Positions 36,718-46,573 of a DNA stretch of 64,000 nt are shown in pieces. Origin of the DNA: Synoicihabitans lomoniglobus (lineage in GTDB: Bacteria > Verrucomicrobiota > Verrucomicrobiia > Opitutales > Opitutaceae); assembly GCF_029023725.1 (NCBI RefSeq), contig NZ_CP119075.1, positions 2,537,501 to 2,601,500 on the forward strand. The letters are read 5' to 3'. Position 1 is the first letter of the stretch, and each line of letters begins with the position of its first letter. The notes beneath the pieces were generated by a model. The model made no database searches. It saw nothing but the letters and a program-made list of their open reading frames with translations, and was not told the origin of the DNA. The translations under genes were made by a program, and so were the position numbers.

Positions 36718-38631
36718 TTGACCTACGTTAACATATTGAATCTCCCGGACTCCTACCGCCACTGGCAAAACAACGCTCGCGCCTTGCTCGAACCTCTCGT
36801 GCCACTCATGCGCGAGGGCTACGCCGATCTTCCGATCACGGGTCAAGCCAGTGATCACGATGCCCAGGCCGATCGCCTCGAATCATTCGCCCGCCCGCTC
36901 CTGCTGGCGGCCCACTGGTTGCAAACCGTCGCCGTGCCCGAAGATGCCGACTTCCGCCGCACCATCGGCGACTGGTTTCGGGCCGGACTGGCGATCGGTT
37001 CCGACCCCGAGAGCCCGCACTACTGGGGACCGGATGCGAACTACCATCAGCATCATGTGGAAATCGGTCTGCTCGCACTCGCCCTGCAGATCGCTCCCGC
37101 CGAGCTCTGGGACCCCTTACCACCCGCCCACCAGGACCGGATCGCCCGTTGGCTGGGCACCTCCCGCGGCAACGGCATCGTTAACAACAACCACTACTTC
37201 ATGGGGATCCACATTCTGGAATTCCTCATCCAAAAGGGCTATGGTCGCCCCACTGATCGGGTCGTGATCGATACGTTTCTCGACCGCCTCGAAGGCATGC
37301 ATCGCGGCGGTGGTTGGTTCGAGGACGGCATCAATCAAGCCTACGATCACTACAACGCCTATGCGTTTCACTTTTATGGCCTGTGGTGGGCCAAACTCCA
37401 CGGCCGCGACCAACCCGAACGCGCCCAACGTTGGAAGGACTGGGGCAAACTGTTTGTGCGCGACTACGTGCACTTCTTCGCCGCCAGCGGTGAGCATCCC
37501 GCGTTTGGCCGTTCCATCACCTACCGGTTCAACGGCATCAATGTCTTCGGTTTGGCCGTCGCCACCGACTCCACCGATCTCCCCCTCGGCCAACTCCGGC
37601 GGCTGTGCACGCGCAACGTGGATTTCTTTCTACGGCATCCCATCCAACAATCGCAGGGCCTGCTTTCCATCGGCTGGCTCAACGAGTTCCCGGATCTCGG
37701 CGAAAGCTACTCCTGCGCCGGTTCCCCCTATTGGTGCGCCAAGGGCCTCTCCCCAATGCTGCTGCCGCCCGAGCATCCGTTCTGGCACGAGGCCGAGGTT
37801 CCACTGCCCTCCGAACAGGGCGACCACACCCACGTCGTCCCCACCGCCGGTCTCACCGTGCGCAGCATCGATGGCGAGGTGGAGATCATCAACGCCGGTT
37901 CCCAAATCTCCAACATGCACGTGCGTTACGGGGCTTGGAAATGGAGCAAGACCGCTTACCGCACCGGCGTCGATTTCACCATCGCCCGCCCCGCGCCGAC
38001 CAACTGGTCCGCCGACTCGGCACTCACCCTTCATCTGCCCGACGGACGCGTGTTTGGTCGACACTCCACCGTCGCGATCGAGATGACAAACGAACACGCG
38101 CGCTACGTCTCCAACCTCGGCTTCAAAACGGAACAAGCGAACTGCAGCGTCGACACGGGCGTGTGGTGGAACCGCGGGTGGATCCTCCAAGTGCACGCCT
38201 ACGAATGCCGCCAGCCCGGCGTGCTTCGAGTCGGCGGCTACGCGTTGTCCGACCACCAAAGCGATGCGTTCACCATCGAAGACGCCTCCCCGGTTCTCTC
38301 CGCCTGGAAGGACGGACAGGGCACCACTTTGCAGCCGATTCACGGCTTCACTTCCACCGCCTGGGAGCGACGCCTCGACGACTCCACCCCGCGCACTCAC
38401 ATTCGCGCCCCTTACCATGTCACCGCCACGGCGGACAGCCCCACCGTCGGTGCCGCCGCCGGTGAAACCGGCGTGCTCATCGCGCTGGCCTGGACCGGTC
38501 CCGACCGCGCCGAAGCTCAACCTTGGGCGCTGACCGCCACCGCCGCCGGGGCTTGGACGCTCCTCCACCCCGAACTGGGCGAATGGCACCTCGCCCACGA
38601 CCTCCTGCCTGCGATCCCTGCTCCATCATGA
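36718..38631 (+). CDS. DUF2264 family protein (possible GH154-type glycosidase)
   Basis: A 637-residue protein without a signal peptide, so probably cytoplasmic. It has the DUF2264 pattern: an (alpha/alpha)6-barrel-like N-terminal half (for example YHQHHVEIGLLALALQ, FEDGINQAYDHYNAYAFHFY) and a beta-rich C-terminal half. As far as I recall, DUF2264 proteins have been linked to CAZy family GH154 with beta-glucuronidase activity; this is from memory and not verified here. That would fit the uronate-degrading context. The start is a TTG, 6 nt after the dehydrogenase stop. The stop overlaps the lyase start by 4 nt. Confidence 0.8.
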   Translation: MTYVNILNLPDSYRHWQNNARALLEPLVPLMREGYADLPITGQASDHDAQADRLESFARPLLLAAHWLQTVAVPEDADFRRTIGDWFRAGLAIGSDPESPHYWGPDANYHQHHVEIGLLALALQIAPAELWDPLPPAHQDRIARWLGTSRGNGIVNNNHYFMGIHILEFLIQKGYGRPTDRVVIDTFLDRLEGMHRGGGWFEDGINQAYDHYNAYAFHFYGLWWAKLHGRDQPERAQRWKDWGKLFVRDYVHFFAASGEHPAFGRSITYRFNGINVFGLAVATDSTDLPLGQLRRLCTRNVDFFLRHPIQQSQGLLSIGWLNEFPDLGESYSCAGSPYWCAKGLSPMLLPPEHPFWHEAEVPLPSEQGDHTHVVPTAGLTVRSIDGEVEIINAGSQISNMHVRYGAWKWSKTAYRTGVDFTIARPAPTNWSADSALTLHLPDGRVFGRHSTVAIEMTNEHARYVSNLGFKTEQANCSVDTGVWWNRGWILQVHAYECRQPGVLRVGGYALSDHQSDAFTIEDASPVLSAWKDGQGTTLQPIHGFTSTAWERRLDDSTPRTHIRAPYHVTATADSPTVGAAAGETGVLIALAWTGPDRAEAQPWALTATAAGAWTLLHPELGEWHLAHDLLPAIPAPS

Positions 38632-40745
38632 GACGTTCCCTCCTCGCCCTCGTTCTTCTCACCGCCGCGCTTCCGGGCGCCGTTTGCGCCGCGAATTCCG
38701 CGGACCACGTGCCCGCCCACGGTCCCCGCACCATGGTGCTCAGCGGTCAACGCGAAGCCTTTCGCGCCTATTGCACCACCGGTGCCGGCGCCGAAGCATT
38801 CGCCCGCATCAAGCATGATCTGGATACGGTCTACATGGCCTTCCCGCATCCGGCCGAGCCTCTGACCTACGGCGATCCCGAGCCCAGCAAACGCGACACC
38901 TACAAGACCGACCGCTGGCGCGGCGTGCAGGATCTCGCCGGCAACATTTCCGGCATCGCGGAAGCCGCGACGTTCGCCTGGCTCGTGACCGGCGAAGACC
39001 GCTACCTCGCCAAGGCCAAGGAGTTTCTCCTCACCTCGACCGATTGGCATTTTGCCCCCGACTGGGAGTCCGGCGAGGTTCTCGGCGCCACCGACGTCTA
39101 CTACAATGACGAAGGCAACTTCCGTCTCTGGCGCAAATTGCCGCTGATTTACGATCAATTGCGCGACGAGCTGACCGACGCCGAACGCGCCCGCGTGCTC
39201 GCTCATTTCAAGATTCGCGGCGAACGCACCGTGCGTTGGATCCGCGAGTCCAACGTGCAAGGTCTCAAGCGTAATTCCCTTGAGGTAAAACCCTCCAGCC
39301 ACCCGGTGCGTTTCATGGCCATGGTCGGGTTGACCGCCCTCGCGCTCTGGGACGACCTGCCCGACGAAGCCCGCGCGTGGTGGGAGTTCGCCTACTCGTT
39401 CTACCGCGATCAATTCAGTCCGTTCGCAGGCGACGCCGGCGGCTGGGCCGAAGGCAGCGCCTACTGGCGCGGCACCTTCGAACACGCCGGTTTCCAGGAC
39501 GCTCTGCTCGCCATTGGCGATCCCTCCGCCTACGCCTCGCCGTTCTGGCGCAACACCGGTTACTTCGCCGTCTACAACGTGCAACCTTACCTGCACACCA
39601 CGTTCGGCGACGCCTCCAATGCCGGACACTTCAATCTCGAACCCGTCATGGCCGACTACCTCACGCACCTCGGGCGCGTTCAGGGCAATGGCTACTTCCT
39701 CTCTTACGCCGCCCTGTGCGACGATCCCCGCGAATCGCCGTCGCTCATGGGCATGGGTAAACTCGCCCGCACCTACCCGACCGCCGGTGAGTTTCTCATT
39801 CGCAACTTCATCGGCAGCGCGTTCCCCGAACCGGCACCGGCGCCGCTGAGCGAACTCCCTCCGTATCGGTTTTTTGATGACGTCGGTTGGGTGTCGATGC
39901 ACTCCGCCCTCGGCGACCCCGCCAACGACATCCACATCACGTTCAAGAGTTCCCCCTACGGCTCTTACAGCCACAGTCACCCCGACCAAAACAGTTTCAT
40001 TCTCAACGCCTACGGCGAGGGTTTGGCCATCAATTCCGCCAACCGCGAATTTCACCGCTCCCCCCATCACAAGGGCTGGACCTGGCAGACCATGTCCAAA
40101 AACGCCGTCCTGATCGACGGTCAGGGGCAAGCCCAACAGGACAAGCATGCGACCGGCAAAATCACCCGTTTCGAAACCGGCGACCGCTACGTGTGGACCA
40201 CCGGCGACGCGCTGGTGGCTTACCAAACCATGCAACCCGAGGGTCAGCTCAAACGCGTCACTCGCGATCTCCTTTTCATCGATCAGCGCTACGTTGTCGT
40301 GCGTGATCGTGTGGACACAGGGAAACCATCCCATCTCGCCTGGCTGTTGCACGGCGAGATGGGCATGGCCTGGCACAACCAACGGCAGCAGGCGATCATC
40401 GATGGCGAAGCCGCCTCCCTCACCGCCGCCATCGTCTCCCCCGATGTCGATTGGTTCGCCACCATCACGGATGAGTATCCCGTGCCCATCGATCCCCGCT
40501 ATCGCTCCAAGGAGACCTACGCCTGGGTCACGGCCGAGTGGCGGGATCACCTGAACCTCACCCTCGAGTCCCGCGAGGCCGCCACGACCTACACCGTGTT
40601 CGCCGTGCTCTGGCCCGAACCCGAGCTCGGGGGCGCCACGGCCCTTACCGCCCGGGTCGATCAGCAGGGACGCATGGTCGTCGACCGTCCCGACGGACGC
40701 ACCGACACCATCACCCTGACCGACACCACGGTGTCCGTGAAATGA
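38628..40745 (+). CDS. Secreted heparinase II/III-like polysaccharide lyase (DUF4962-type N-terminus)
   Basis: A 705-residue exported protein with signal peptide MRRSLLALVLLTAALPGAVC ending near CAAN. The N-terminal half is an (alpha/alpha)-toroid typical of uronate lyases (GIAEAATFAWLVTGEDRY). The heparinase II/III C-terminal half carries the conserved GSYSHSHPDQNSFILNAYGE, with a candidate catalytic His and nearby Tyr. Such enzymes cleave uronic-acid polysaccharides or oligosaccharides by beta-elimination (heparan, alginate oligosaccharides and others). The ATG at 38628 overlaps the DUF2264 stop. Earlier in-frame starts run over that gene and are rejected. Confidence 0.85.
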   Translation: MRRSLLALVLLTAALPGAVCAANSADHVPAHGPRTMVLSGQREAFRAYCTTGAGAEAFARIKHDLDTVYMAFPHPAEPLTYGDPEPSKRDTYKTDRWRGVQDLAGNISGIAEAATFAWLVTGEDRYLAKAKEFLLTSTDWHFAPDWESGEVLGATDVYYNDEGNFRLWRKLPLIYDQLRDELTDAERARVLAHFKIRGERTVRWIRESNVQGLKRNSLEVKPSSHPVRFMAMVGLTALALWDDLPDEARAWWEFAYSFYRDQFSPFAGDAGGWAEGSAYWRGTFEHAGFQDALLAIGDPSAYASPFWRNTGYFAVYNVQPYLHTTFGDASNAGHFNLEPVMADYLTHLGRVQGNGYFLSYAALCDDPRESPSLMGMGKLARTYPTAGEFLIRNFIGSAFPEPAPAPLSELPPYRFFDDVGWVSMHSALGDPANDIHITFKSSPYGSYSHSHPDQNSFILNAYGEGLAINSANREFHRSPHHKGWTWQTMSKNAVLIDGQGQAQQDKHATGKITRFETGDRYVWTTGDALVAYQTMQPEGQLKRVTRDLLFIDQRYVVVRDRVDTGKPSHLAWLLHGEMGMAWHNQRQQAIIDGEAASLTAAIVSPDVDWFATITDEYPVPIDPRYRSKETYAWVTAEWRDHLNLTLESREAATTYTVFAVLWPEPELGGATALTARVDQQGRMVVDRPDGRTDTITLTDTTVSVK

Positions 40746-40748
40746 TCA

Positions 40749-41642
40749 ATGCGCGTATTCTCCGCCCCACTACGAATTTGCGGGGGTAGCCCGTATCATG
40801 CCGCCCTCACGCTGGCGACCCTCGCGTCGCTGGCGATCAACCTCGCGGCGACGTCCCCGACATACCCCGGCGCGGAAACTCACGTCTACCGGGAGGCCGA
40901 ACCGGAACCCGTTCGACTCCACGTCTTCAAACCGGAAGGATGGAAACCGTCGGATCAACGCCCCGCCTACGTGCGTTTTTTCGGTGGTGGCTGGCTCCAC
41001 GGTTCACCCGATAAATCCGTTGGCCCCGCCCGCGATGCCGCCCGTCAGGGCATGGTGGGAATCGCGCCGGACTATCGCGTGAAAGAACGCTGGCCCGCGG
41101 CGGATGCGACCTGGTCGGTCGCCGATGCTCGCCGCGCCGTGCACTGGGTCCAGACCCATGCCGCTGAGCTCGGGGTCGATCCCGCCAAAATCATCGTGGC
41201 GGGAACGTCGGCCGGCGCCCATCTGGCGCTGTGGACCGCCCTCCACACCACGCCGGCCGGTCTCGATCCGGCGGACGCTCCCGCGCCACCGTTGGCCGCG
41301 TTGATTCTGCATTGCCCGCCATCGGACACCAGCGCCCGCACCGGAGTCGGCAGCTCCCGGTTTCACTCCCCCCGCCCCGACGATTTTTCCCCCTTTCACC
41401 ATCTGGATACGGTGATACCCCCGGTGTTGTTGATTCACGGCGACGCCGACGCTCTCGTGCCTTATGCTCAATCGGTCGCGCTGCATCAGGCGTTGATCGA
41501 TTCCGGCAACACTTGCGAATTTTACACCGTGCCCGGCGGCGGTCACAACTACGCCGGTGATGTGCCAAGTTGGAAAAGCAAAGTGCCGCGACTCCAACAG
41601 ACATTCCTCGAAAATTTGAACCTACTCCCCGTTCGCCCCTGA
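40749..41642 (+). CDS. Alpha/beta hydrolase (esterase/lipase-like, secreted)
   Basis: A 297-residue hydrolase. After an N-terminal segment that may be a signal peptide (ALTLATLASLAINLAAT), the fold shows the oxyanion loop VRFFGGGWLHGS, nucleophile Ser154 in AGTSAGAHLA, Asp near 232-234 in IHGDADALVP and His266 in VPGGGHNY. This is the BD-FAE/esterase branch, often found as carbohydrate deacetylases in plant- or algal-polysaccharide loci. It starts 3 nt after the lyase stop. Confidence 0.85.
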   Translation: MRVFSAPLRICGGSPYHAALTLATLASLAINLAATSPTYPGAETHVYREAEPEPVRLHVFKPEGWKPSDQRPAYVRFFGGGWLHGSPDKSVGPARDAARQGMVGIAPDYRVKERWPAADATWSVADARRAVHWVQTHAAELGVDPAKIIVAGTSAGAHLALWTALHTTPAGLDPADAPAPPLAALILHCPPSDTSARTGVGSSRFHSPRPDDFSPFHHLDTVIPPVLLIHGDADALVPYAQSVALHQALIDSGNTCEFYTVPGGGHNYAGDVPSWKSKVPRLQQTFLENLNLLPVRP

Positions 41643-41653
41643 ACCGTTCCCTC

Positions 41654-42436
41654 ATGTCCTCTTCCCCCAAACTTCGCGGTAAAAGCGCCCTTGTCACCGC
41701 CGGCGCCCAAGGCATCGGTCTGGCCACCAGCCGCGCCCTGCTCGACGCCGGCTGCGACGTCTTTGTCCACTACCATACGAGCCTGGCGGGTGCCGAAGAA
41801 CTGGCCGCCCACGCCGCCTCCCTCGGACGCACGTTCGGCCACGCCGCCGGTGATCTCACGACTCCCGACGGCGGCGAGAAACTGGTCGCGTCCGCCGTCG
41901 CCGCACTGGGCGGACTTGATGTCTTGATTAACAACGCGGGATCATTGGTCGCGCGTCACACCCTCGACACCATTGACGACGCATTCTGGTCCCACGTCAT
42001 GGCCCTTAACGTCGAGAGTATGGTCCGGGTCTCTCGCGCCGCCGCCCCGCATTTGGCCACCGCCGCGAAAACCAGTGGGGGTGCGAGTATCGTCAACCTC
42101 TCCTCCCTCGCCGGCCGCAAAGGCGGCCACGCCGGGTCACTCGCCTACTCCACGGCCAAAGGTGCCGTGCTCACCTTCACCCGCGCACTCGCCAACGAGC
42201 TCGGGCCCCAAGGTATTCGCGTTAACGCCCTGGCTCCGGGCCTGATCCTCGGCACGTCGTTTCACAACACCCACACGACCGATGCCTCCGCGCAGGCCAC
42301 CATCGCCGCCATCCCGCTCGGGGTCGCCGGCAAACCCGAAGACGTTGCCCGCGCGGTGGTTTTTCTGGCCGGAGAATTCGATGGTTTTATTTCCGGCGCC
42401 ACCCTCGACATCAACGGCGGCGTTTGGGCCGGTTAA
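41654..42436 (+). CDS. Short-chain dehydrogenase/reductase (SDR)
   Basis: A 260-residue NAD(P)-dependent oxidoreductase. The Gly-rich motif TAGAQGIG is near 15-22, LINNAG follows, and the catalytic Ser151 (NLSSLAG), Tyr165 and Lys169 (AYSTAKGA) are present. The C-terminal LDINGGVWAG is typical. In uronate pathways such enzymes reduce 4-deoxy-hexulose uronates (DEH, KduD-like), so it may process the lyase product. An upstream in-frame start would run into the hydrolase gene and is rejected. Confidence 0.9.
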   Translation: MSSSPKLRGKSALVTAGAQGIGLATSRALLDAGCDVFVHYHTSLAGAEELAAHAASLGRTFGHAAGDLTTPDGGEKLVASAVAALGGLDVLINNAGSLVARHTLDTIDDAFWSHVMALNVESMVRVSRAAAPHLATAAKTSGGASIVNLSSLAGRKGGHAGSLAYSTAKGAVLTFTRALANELGPQGIRVNALAPGLILGTSFHNTHTTDASAQATIAAIPLGVAGKPEDVARAVVFLAGEFDGFISGATLDINGGVWAG

Positions 42437-42454
42437 CCTTCTCCTGTTTTCACT

Positions 42455-43810
42455 ATGCTACCCCTCCGCGCCTTACTCCTCGTCGCGACCATCGTCTCTC
42501 CCACGATTGCCGCGGAACGTCCCACTTCGTTGGCGGCCGACGCCCTGCCCACGCCGTCGTTCGCCGCCTCCCGGATCAGCACCCCGCAAGTGTTGGTCTC
42601 CCTCGATCGATCCGACTGGACCTACGCTTGCGGTGAACCCGCCACCTTCACCATCCGGGTTTTGGCCGACGGGTCGGCGGTGGACGGCGCCGTGATCAAT
42701 TACCGGCTGGGGCCGGAGAAGTTTGAAACGCTCGTGGAGGCGGTGCCGGTTCCGACCGCGGGGCTCGTCCTCCCCGCCGGCACCATGGAGGTGCCGGGAT
42801 TTCTTCGCTGCATTGTCGAATACACCTTGGACGGAAAATCCTATCGCGGTCTCGCCACCGCGGGATTCGCCCCCGAAGCCATCGAGGCGACGCAAACCGC
42901 GCCCAAAGATTTCGATGACTTTTGGCAACAGCACCTCGACGCCATGCGCAAGGTCCCCCCGCGTCTGCAGAAGACGCTGGTGCCGGAAGCGTGCACGCCG
43001 GAGGTCAATGTCTATCATGTGAGTTTCGAGTCGTGGAATTTCGGCGGACGCACCATGCCCTTCTACGGCGTGATGACCGAACCCACCGCACCGGGGCACT
43101 ACCCCGCCGTGCTCCGCGTGCCCGGCGCCGGCGTGCGCCCTTATCATGGCGAAATGGCTCTCGCCGCGCGCGGTAACATTGTGCTGCAGATGGGCATTCA
43201 CGGCATCCCGATCGATCTGGAACAGCCGCTCTACGACAACCTGCGTTACGGTGCTCTCAACTACTACCCGACGTTCAACATGGACGATCGCGACAGCTAT
43301 TATTTCCTGCGGGTGTATCTGGCCTGCGTGCGCGCCAATGACGTGCTCGTGGCGCACGAAAATTGGGACCGTAAAAACCTCGTGGTCGCGGGCGGCAGTC
43401 AGGGCGGACAGCTCACGATCGCAACCTCGGCGCTGGATGATCGCGTGACCGGGAGCGTGGCTAACTTCCCGGCGTTTTCCGACGTCACCGGCTACCTTCA
43501 CGGTCGGGCCGGTGGTTGGCCGCACCTGTTGGCCAAACCCGAGCACCAGACCGACGCCAAGATCAACACCGCCCGCTACTACGACACAGTTAACTTCGCG
43601 CGTCGCCTGCACGCGCCGATCAGCCTGGGTTGGGGTTACAACGACGAAACGTGCCCCGTCACGAGTCTTTTCGCAGTCCACAACAGCATCACGGTCGAGA
43701 AATCACTGCAACTGCACTTGGAGATGGGCCATCGCTCGTCGCCCGAATTCAACGACCGCTATCTCGATCGCATTGTCGCGATGGCTCACCCGGTCGCGAC
43801 CACCCCTTGA
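42455..43810 (+). CDS. Secreted CE7-type (acetylxylan) esterase
   Basis: A 451-residue exported esterase with signal peptide MLPLRALLLVATIVSPTIAA. An N-terminal beta-domain of about 130 residues precedes the AXE1-type alpha/beta hydrolase (about 140-451). The triad is visible: Ser315 in VAGGSQGGQ, Asp397 in GYNDETCP, and His426 in LEMGHRSS. CE7 enzymes remove acetyl groups from carbohydrates, with broad substrate range. The start is 18 nt after the SDR stop. Confidence 0.9.
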   Translation: MLPLRALLLVATIVSPTIAAERPTSLAADALPTPSFAASRISTPQVLVSLDRSDWTYACGEPATFTIRVLADGSAVDGAVINYRLGPEKFETLVEAVPVPTAGLVLPAGTMEVPGFLRCIVEYTLDGKSYRGLATAGFAPEAIEATQTAPKDFDDFWQQHLDAMRKVPPRLQKTLVPEACTPEVNVYHVSFESWNFGGRTMPFYGVMTEPTAPGHYPAVLRVPGAGVRPYHGEMALAARGNIVLQMGIHGIPIDLEQPLYDNLRYGALNYYPTFNMDDRDSYYFLRVYLACVRANDVLVAHENWDRKNLVVAGGSQGGQLTIATSALDDRVTGSVANFPAFSDVTGYLHGRAGGWPHLLAKPEHQTDAKINTARYYDTVNFARRLHAPISLGWGYNDETCPVTSLFAVHNSITVEKSLQLHLEMGHRSSPEFNDRYLDRIVAMAHPVATTP

Positions 43811-43849
43811 GCTCCGCCGTGTCGGCCCATTTTTCGACCCTACCCCTTT

Positions 43850-44980
43850 ATGACCATCCGATCATTTCTCCTGCTGGGCCTGTGCGCCTCGCTTTCACTC
43901 GTGGGCACGACCGTGGCCGCTGATCCCAGCGTGGGCATTCCCCGGGCCGGCAACGCCAAGTTTTACCGGCTGCACAGTGAATTTCTGAAGCGGGCGGGCG
44001 AAGGCCGTGTCGGCGTGCTGTTCCTCGGCGATTCCATCACCGAACAATGGGCCAATGTTCCGAGCCTGTGGGAATCGGCCTGGGGCCAATACGATCCCGC
44101 CAACTTCGGCATCGGCGGTGATCGCACTGAATACATCATCTGGCGCATCGAGGAACACGAGCTCGACAATATCTCGCCAGCCGCCGTGGTGCTGCTGGCC
44201 GGCACGAACAACACGGCCGAGAATTCCGCGGCTGAAATCTCGGCCGCCATGCGAAAAATGGTCGCCCTGATCCAGGAGAAATTGCCCGACACCAAAATTC
44301 TACTGTTGGCAATTTTTCCCCGCGGCCCGCGCGTCCAGGGCAACGGAGTCGTCGACCCGTGGGAACTGCGCATGGCGAAGATCAACGAGATCAATGCCGA
44401 CCTCGCCACGCTCGACGACGGCGACCGCGTGCGTTTCCTCGATCTAGGCCCCGCATTTCAAAATGAAGACGGGACCATCCCCGACCGTATCATGCCGGAC
44501 CAACTTCACCTGAGTGAAGCCGGCTACGAAATCTGGATCGAACAAATGTCTCCCTTGCTCGCCGAAATGGTCGGAGATTATGAAGCGACGCACCAGGGCC
44601 GGGCCGTCAATCTGTCCACCCGGGCGCGATTGGGGGCGGACCAGGATACGGTGGTCGCCGGTCTGGTGGTGCGCGGCGGTCGCAAGGATTTTCTCATCCG
44701 CGCCGTCGGTCCCACGCTCAGCAATTTTGGCGTGACCGACTCGCACCCCGACCCTCGCATGGTGATTCGTGACGAACACAACGAAATCGTGGCGACCAAT
44801 GATCGCTGGGATTCAAACTTGTCCACCTCGTCGAGCCAAGTGGGCGCATTCCCTTTGAATCCCGGCAGCAACGATGCACTGGCCCGGGTGACCTTGGACC
44901 CCGGCGCTTACACGGTGGAGGTCACAGGCCCCGCGGGCACCACCGGCAACGTGCTGGTCGAGTGCTACGAGCTGCCCTGA
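43850..44980 (+). CDS. Secreted GDSL-type esterase with C-terminal shared module
   Basis: A 376-residue exported protein with signal peptide MTIRSFLLLGLCASLSLVGT. The SGNH hydrolase domain (about 25-245) shows block I VLFLGDSITEQW, block II FGIGGDRTEY, block III GTNNT and block V DQLHLSEAGY. Residues 252-376 form the shared module (FLIRAVGPTLSNFGV, NDRWD, GAYTVEVTGP), ending VLVECYELP. The enzyme part resembles platelet-activating-factor acetylhydrolase-like esterases, so carbohydrate deacetylation is likely. It is convergent with the first acetylesterase-type gene, only 3 nt apart. The leader reads ctacccctttATG. Confidence 0.92.
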   Translation: MTIRSFLLLGLCASLSLVGTTVAADPSVGIPRAGNAKFYRLHSEFLKRAGEGRVGVLFLGDSITEQWANVPSLWESAWGQYDPANFGIGGDRTEYIIWRIEEHELDNISPAAVVLLAGTNNTAENSAAEISAAMRKMVALIQEKLPDTKILLLAIFPRGPRVQGNGVVDPWELRMAKINEINADLATLDDGDRVRFLDLGPAFQNEDGTIPDRIMPDQLHLSEAGYEIWIEQMSPLLAEMVGDYEATHQGRAVNLSTRARLGADQDTVVAGLVVRGGRKDFLIRAVGPTLSNFGVTDSHPDPRMVIRDEHNEIVATNDRWDSNLSTSSSQVGAFPLNPGSNDALARVTLDPGAYTVEVTGPAGTTGNVLVECYELP

Positions 44981-44983
44981 ACT

Positions 44984-46555
44984 CTATCGCGCCCCCACAT
45001 CGAGCGTCGCCTGCATGGCTTCGCTCTCCGCCAGTTTCTCCGGATACTTCGCCTCCCATTCCTCCTTGTTCAGACGTTTGACCGTGTCGGTGCGGAATGG
45101 ACTCGCCGGTAACCCCGCCCCATTTTCCAAATCGCAGTCCGGGAACCCGTCCCACGCGTAGCGCACATAACGGGCATCCTCGACCGCGTCGGATCGCAGC
45201 ATAACCGTGTTCCCGGCGATCTCGGCTCGGGCGGGATGGAACGCCTCGTCCTGACCCGCAAGTTCGAAGCCCCGCAACTCGGGGGACCGTGACCGCAGCC
45301 CCGACTCGGCGTGATCAAAACTGACGATGGCGCGCCCGGCGTCGAACCGGACGCCCGCCAGGGTCGGGCCCGAAAATTCGATGTCCTCGCCGTAGGCAAG
45401 ATGGCGCGCCGCGAGGGCCAAACGATGCCCCACCGGCTCCTTGTCTTTCGGATGAATGTCGTCCTTTTCACCCACATCAATCGCCACCGCCAGCGCAGTG
45501 TTGGGCTCGGAGCGAGCGACCAGCCGCTGGGCCTCACGGATATAGGGATAGTTTTCATCCACGCGCAGCTTCCCGTCAAAACTGGCAAGTTGCACGATGA
45601 GGAACGGGAGCTCTCCCTGCCCCCAGTCCCGTCGCCAAGCCCAGATCAAGTCACGCATCATGCGCTCATAGGGTTCGGCCCACCAGGAGTCGGTTTCCCC
45701 CTGATACCACAGAATCCCTTTCACTGCGAAGGACGTGAGAGGCGCGATCATCGCGTTGAAGTAGCCCGAAGGCATGCGCTCGAACGGATGGCGGGGCGCC
45801 CGCTCCGACAACGTCGGATCGGCGTCCAGCCGGGCAAGGTATTCCGCGTATGCCGGATGGTAGTTGGCCAGCAATTCATCAAAATACGTGAAGTAGTATT
45901 CAGATTCCGGGTTCGCCGCCAGATCGGGTGCACTGATCCAGCTGCAAATGCGGGTGCCTCCGACGGATGACAGGACCAGCCCGACCGGAATATCCTGGGT
46001 TCCGGCGATTTCCCGTCCGAAATAATACTGCACCGCAGAGAAGTTTCTCACGGTTTCCGGGGAGCAAACCACCCACTCGCCCTGCACGTCGTCCAACGGA
46101 ACATCCGCCGCGTTCTCCGCCACGGTGAAAAGCCTAATCTCCGGATGATCCGCCGCCGCGATCGCCGCGTCTGCCTCCAGGGCGCGACTCAGCGAGAAAC
46201 GCATGTTCGATTGACCGCTGCCGAGCCACACGTCCCCAACGAGAATGTTGTTCAACTGGATGCGATTGAAGCCGCGGATCTCCATTGAAAAGGGTCCACC
46301 CGTTTCCAAGTCGGGCAAGGCAATCGTCCATTGGTTGTTCTCGACCGTGGTATGATACGTGCGGCCCTGGAACATCACGGTGACTTTTTCGCCACTGATT
46401 CCCTGGCCCCACAAACGGGTGTCGGGGGATGCCTGCAGCACCATGTTGTCGCCCAAGATGGCGGGCAGTTCGATATCGGCCCGGGCGGGTTGAGACCAGG
46501 CCAGCAAGCCGACGGCCAGCAGGCTCAGGGGTTTCTTAAAGTCAGGGAGTTTCAT
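44984..46555 (-). CDS. Secreted sialate O-acetylesterase-type (SASA) enzyme, copy 1
   Basis: A 523-residue exported esterase. The signal peptide (MKLPDFKKPLSLLAVGLLAW region) ends near ARADI. It has the SASA/SGNH pattern: catalytic Ser in GSGQSNMRFS, the WYQGETDSWW block, and the catalytic Asp/His in DDIHPKDKEPVGHRLAL. A beta-sandwich precedes the enzyme domain. The family removes acetyl groups from sialic acids but also from plant or algal sugars. It is the last gene of the reverse run after PL6. Confidence 0.92.
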   Translation of the reverse strand: MKLPDFKKPLSLLAVGLLAWSQPARADIELPAILGDNMVLQASPDTRLWGQGISGEKVTVMFQGRTYHTTVENNQWTIALPDLETGGPFSMEIRGFNRIQLNNILVGDVWLGSGQSNMRFSLSRALEADAAIAAADHPEIRLFTVAENAADVPLDDVQGEWVVCSPETVRNFSAVQYYFGREIAGTQDIPVGLVLSSVGGTRICSWISAPDLAANPESEYYFTYFDELLANYHPAYAEYLARLDADPTLSERAPRHPFERMPSGYFNAMIAPLTSFAVKGILWYQGETDSWWAEPYERMMRDLIWAWRRDWGQGELPFLIVQLASFDGKLRVDENYPYIREAQRLVARSEPNTALAVAIDVGEKDDIHPKDKEPVGHRLALAARHLAYGEDIEFSGPTLAGVRFDAGRAIVSFDHAESGLRSRSPELRGFELAGQDEAFHPARAEIAGNTVMLRSDAVEDARYVRYAWDGFPDCDLENGAGLPASPFRTDTVKRLNKEEWEAKYPEKLAESEAMQATLDVGAR

Positions 46556-46573
46556 GAGCAAATAACGACAAAT

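Noticed and set aside
38517..40550. Long reverse-strand open frame opposite the heparinase-like lyase
   Set aside because: Composition is rich in Gly, Val, Arg and His without domain motifs, and the forward frame has a signal peptide and lyase motifs.
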